NCBI GenBank assembly: GCA_008921705.1
Contig: VFFE01007859.1
Span: forward strand, 1,686,613-1,750,612
Origin: Burhinus oedicnemus
Lineage: Eukaryota > Chordata > Aves > Charadriiformes > Burhinidae
DNA length: 64,000 nucleotides
Direction of reading: 5' to 3'
Position numbers and translations under genes: made by a program. Position 1 is the first letter of the stretch; every line of letters begins with the position of its first letter. This document shows positions 61,391 to 64,000 of the stretch, in pieces. The notes under the pieces were generated by a model. That model did no database searches, was not told where the DNA came from, and saw only the letters and a program-made list of their open reading frames with translations.

Positions 61391-64000
61391 CAGGCATCCG
61401 TTTCATTTGTAGCATTCTATGAATTCATAAATGCAGGATTACACAGGCAATAACTCAAACATTTTTGTGCTTTATGAGGTACTAGCCACTTTTTGGTTAT
61501 GGAATATCTGCAGCTGAAGGCCATGGTGTTTATTGAGTTAGGACTGATTTTACTGACTTAACAGGAAGTGCCACTAAGGTGTGATTATTTATTTCCCAGC
61601 ACTTCAATCTCTCTTTGCCTCTCTCTTAAATTCCCAGAATTACAGCACTTCAAAGCTTCCTCTTAGTATGACAACACATTTTTAATGTAGTTGTATTTAA
61701 ACTGTGTGTGATTCAAGAATTGCATTGCAAAGTCAGAATGGGAAACAGAGATTGTGGTATTGAGAAGAGGTTCACTCCGACAGTTTAAACAGTGGGTTTT
61801 GGTTTTAATTTCTTAGGCAGTTTGTATTGTCTTTTAGCAGTAAATGCCAAGATGGTAAATTGCTACCTTTAAAAGTTTATCTTTAGATTTCGTGACTTTG
61901 TGGCAGAGATCTTCGTCTTCTGTGTTTGTCAGGTATAGTGTTGTCCAGAACTAGGGCTCTGTGCACAGCTGTACTGTGAAGAATTAACCAATGATGAAAA
62001 AGAAACACTTAGGGATTTAAACAGAAGGGACAAAAATCTTGAATAAATGGAGTAGGCCAAGAATTAGTATTTTTCTAGTAAGAAGCATATTAGAATAAAA
62101 CAGTATAAATTTGGTTTTAGAATACTTCATTTATGAACTTTTCTTTTGGAATTCGGAGCTTTCCTTGGAAAATTATAAGAAAATATTTTGTTTTCTTGTT
62201 ATGAGAAGATTCTATAAGGGAAGAAATCTCTTTAGTTGCACTGGCATTTGTACATGGTACAAGTCCACTTATGGTGATGATCTTACTCCGTGTGTAGATT
62301 GGTTAAAGAGGAACAGGTTTGATGTGTTTTTTCCTGTTTTACTAAAAATGATCCTGTTACATATTACTTTTCATGAGATTGCATCTTCTTATTCTCTACC
62401 CTTTATCTTTCCAAAGTAAGAACCGTGTTTACTTTTGAAGAAGTGTGGCTGATGCTTGCTGAGGATGACTATTAAAGAAGTACCTGGAGCACAGATATAG
62501 ATTATAGGCAATAATGATTACAATTGTGCCAGTATAATTTTGGTACAATTGTTTCATTTTGACGGTGGTTATTCTAAAGGCTTCTTTTCTGAACGGCAAA
62601 ATGGTAAATAGCAAGTGACAGTGAAGAAAGGAAAAAAAGTATTTCTAAATGACTATACCTTTATTACAAACATAACAACCATCTGGTTGAATGAGCAATA
62701 CCCTCCCCAATGAATGTTTTTTGAAGTAAATAAATGCACCAAGTTAAATCAAGTTTATCTTGATTTATGTGAGTTTATAATTGTGAGAAATCTGATATAT
62801 CAGAGATTTGTGAATGTTCTTCTAACCTGTGAAGCTTCTGAATTTGAGGATGAGTCCTTATTCCATTATTTGTGCCACAATTGGCTGTTTCTCCTATTTT
62901 CGAGAAGCGATCAATTTGTTAATAAGTAATGCTTGCTCAAAAAGAAGCTGGTGCTGACTGTACAGATACCCAGACAGGCTGGAGTCACACACTGAACTTT
63001 TTTGACCTTTTCCTTCATTTAATTGCAATGTAGAAACAAGTGAATGGGAATGTGATAGTGAGGGAGTATCATTCCTTTAATTGAAATACATATATGAATT
63101 TATACCTTGGGATGCACAAAAAAATTGTGGCAAAGTAACTCTTGGTGTTAGTCATTTTTAGTTCCAAATGTCCTTCAGTGTTGTAGTCTCCACTTCACTT
63201 ACTAGCACTGAGATCAGTTTTAAAAAAACAATTAACAGCAATGGTAATTTTTATTGATAATACATATTAACTAATGTTTCTGTAGTACATTAAAATGTTA
63301 ACCAAATTTGCATAAGTCAAGTAGAGATTTGGTTGCTGAAAGTTGTTTCCATTACCAGAAGGAACTGAGGATAAATCAGGTAGCACTGATGGAGTCTTCT
63401 TTCTTTACAGAAGTTGTACAATCCTTATTCCCTGGATGTGATAGAAATCAAGAAGCAGTCTTCTCTCATAGTTAATCATTCTCCTTTTTCCGTTTTCGTA
63501 ATGTCCTGGTGCTTGTCTCAGTTGCATCTAGTCTCTCCTGCCACTGCATCCCTCAGCATTTTGGTCCCTCTGCTGACTCACCTCAAAACCTTCACAAAAT
63601 TAAATGTAACAGAAATAACCTTTGATATTTGGTGTAGAAGGCTGTTTCAGCCTTCCAATTGGGCAGAGCAGTTAAAGACATATAAAGGACAGCAGTGTTG
63701 TGTCCCCCACATCCTCCCTGTATTTACTGAGCAACCCAGAGTAATTCCTAAACAGTGTTTGGGAGAACCATCAGTTCTGATTTTGTGAGGATGGTATTTC
63801 AATCTTTGTGAGATCAAGGTTCTCACACATGGCCCTGCAGCTGCGTGTGAGCATGCACCCCCTGAACTTGAATGTGGCAGCAACTTGGCCACTAATTCTG
63901 GTAGGAGCAGGATCAGTGAAGTGCTTTCAGTGTGACTGCTATAACCCCTCATTCAGATGCTGTTTAGACCCTGCATATTGCAAGGAAGTGTGTCATGGGA
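61391..64000. other. Unique non-coding sequence to the window end
   Basis: No gene or transposon is recognised. Frames at 62111-62419 and 63414-63788 are unfamiliar; the latter has no ATG at its start. A good splice-acceptor-like string (TTCTTTCTTTACAG) ends at 63410, but no supported exon follows. Confidence 0.5.

Noticed and set aside
63414..63788. 124-codon frame after a splice-acceptor-like string
   Set aside because: It starts at TTG, not ATG, and shows no recognised domain. A single acceptor-like string is common in T-rich DNA, and no matching donor with a conserved exon is evident.
1..64000. CRISPR arrays, operons, phage or plasmid modules
   Set aside because: No regularly spaced direct repeats with unique spacers, no dense coding and no ribosome-binding-site context. 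CR1 and LTR content points to a bird nuclear genome.

Overview
This window looks like non-coding nuclear DNA from a bird, most likely a gene desert or part of a very large intron on an AT-rich chromosome. The evidence is a set of CR1 LINE retrotransposon copies from several subfamilies, some with the (ATTCTATG)n-type 3' end typical of CR1, plus a long LTR of a type I recall as common in bird genomes. CpG is sparse, long open frames are absent outside CR1, and short A/T-rich microsatellites are frequent. I found no host protein-coding exon that I can support, no complete tRNA or rRNA, no CpG island and no CRISPR. Nothing suggests a bacterium, plasmid or phage.

Layout. 1-4.2 kb is unique sequence with one very old CR1 3' remnant (about 2385-2500). 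4.22-5.29 kb is a plus-strand CR1 carrying the second half of its reverse transcriptase (RT) frame. Small CR1 3' fragments follow at 7.9, 10.0-10.5 and 14.8-15.4 kb; the last is an older CR1 split by a younger one. 15.4-25.8 kb is mostly unique, apart from an unclassified old repeat at 18.95-19.35 kb. 25.81-28.02 kb is a minus-strand CR1 split by a 1.13 kb solo LTR (26242-27373). 28.0-41.4 kb has no recognisable transposon. 41.42-42.96 kb is the best preserved CR1, minus strand, with RT motifs and only two clear lesions. Further CR1 3' fragments lie at 43.75, 48.4, 57.57 and 61.13 kb, in otherwise unique sequence to the end.

How it fits together. The window is a record of layered retrotransposition, not a working gene set. 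The most informative points are that two CR1 copies 23 kb apart share the same frameshift and the same in-frame stop, so their source probably already carried both. The LTR-in-CR1 and CR1-in-CR1 nestings give relative ages. The LTR contains a ladder of 45-52 bp degenerate repeats. I did not find a new biological system; the remaining findings are modest.
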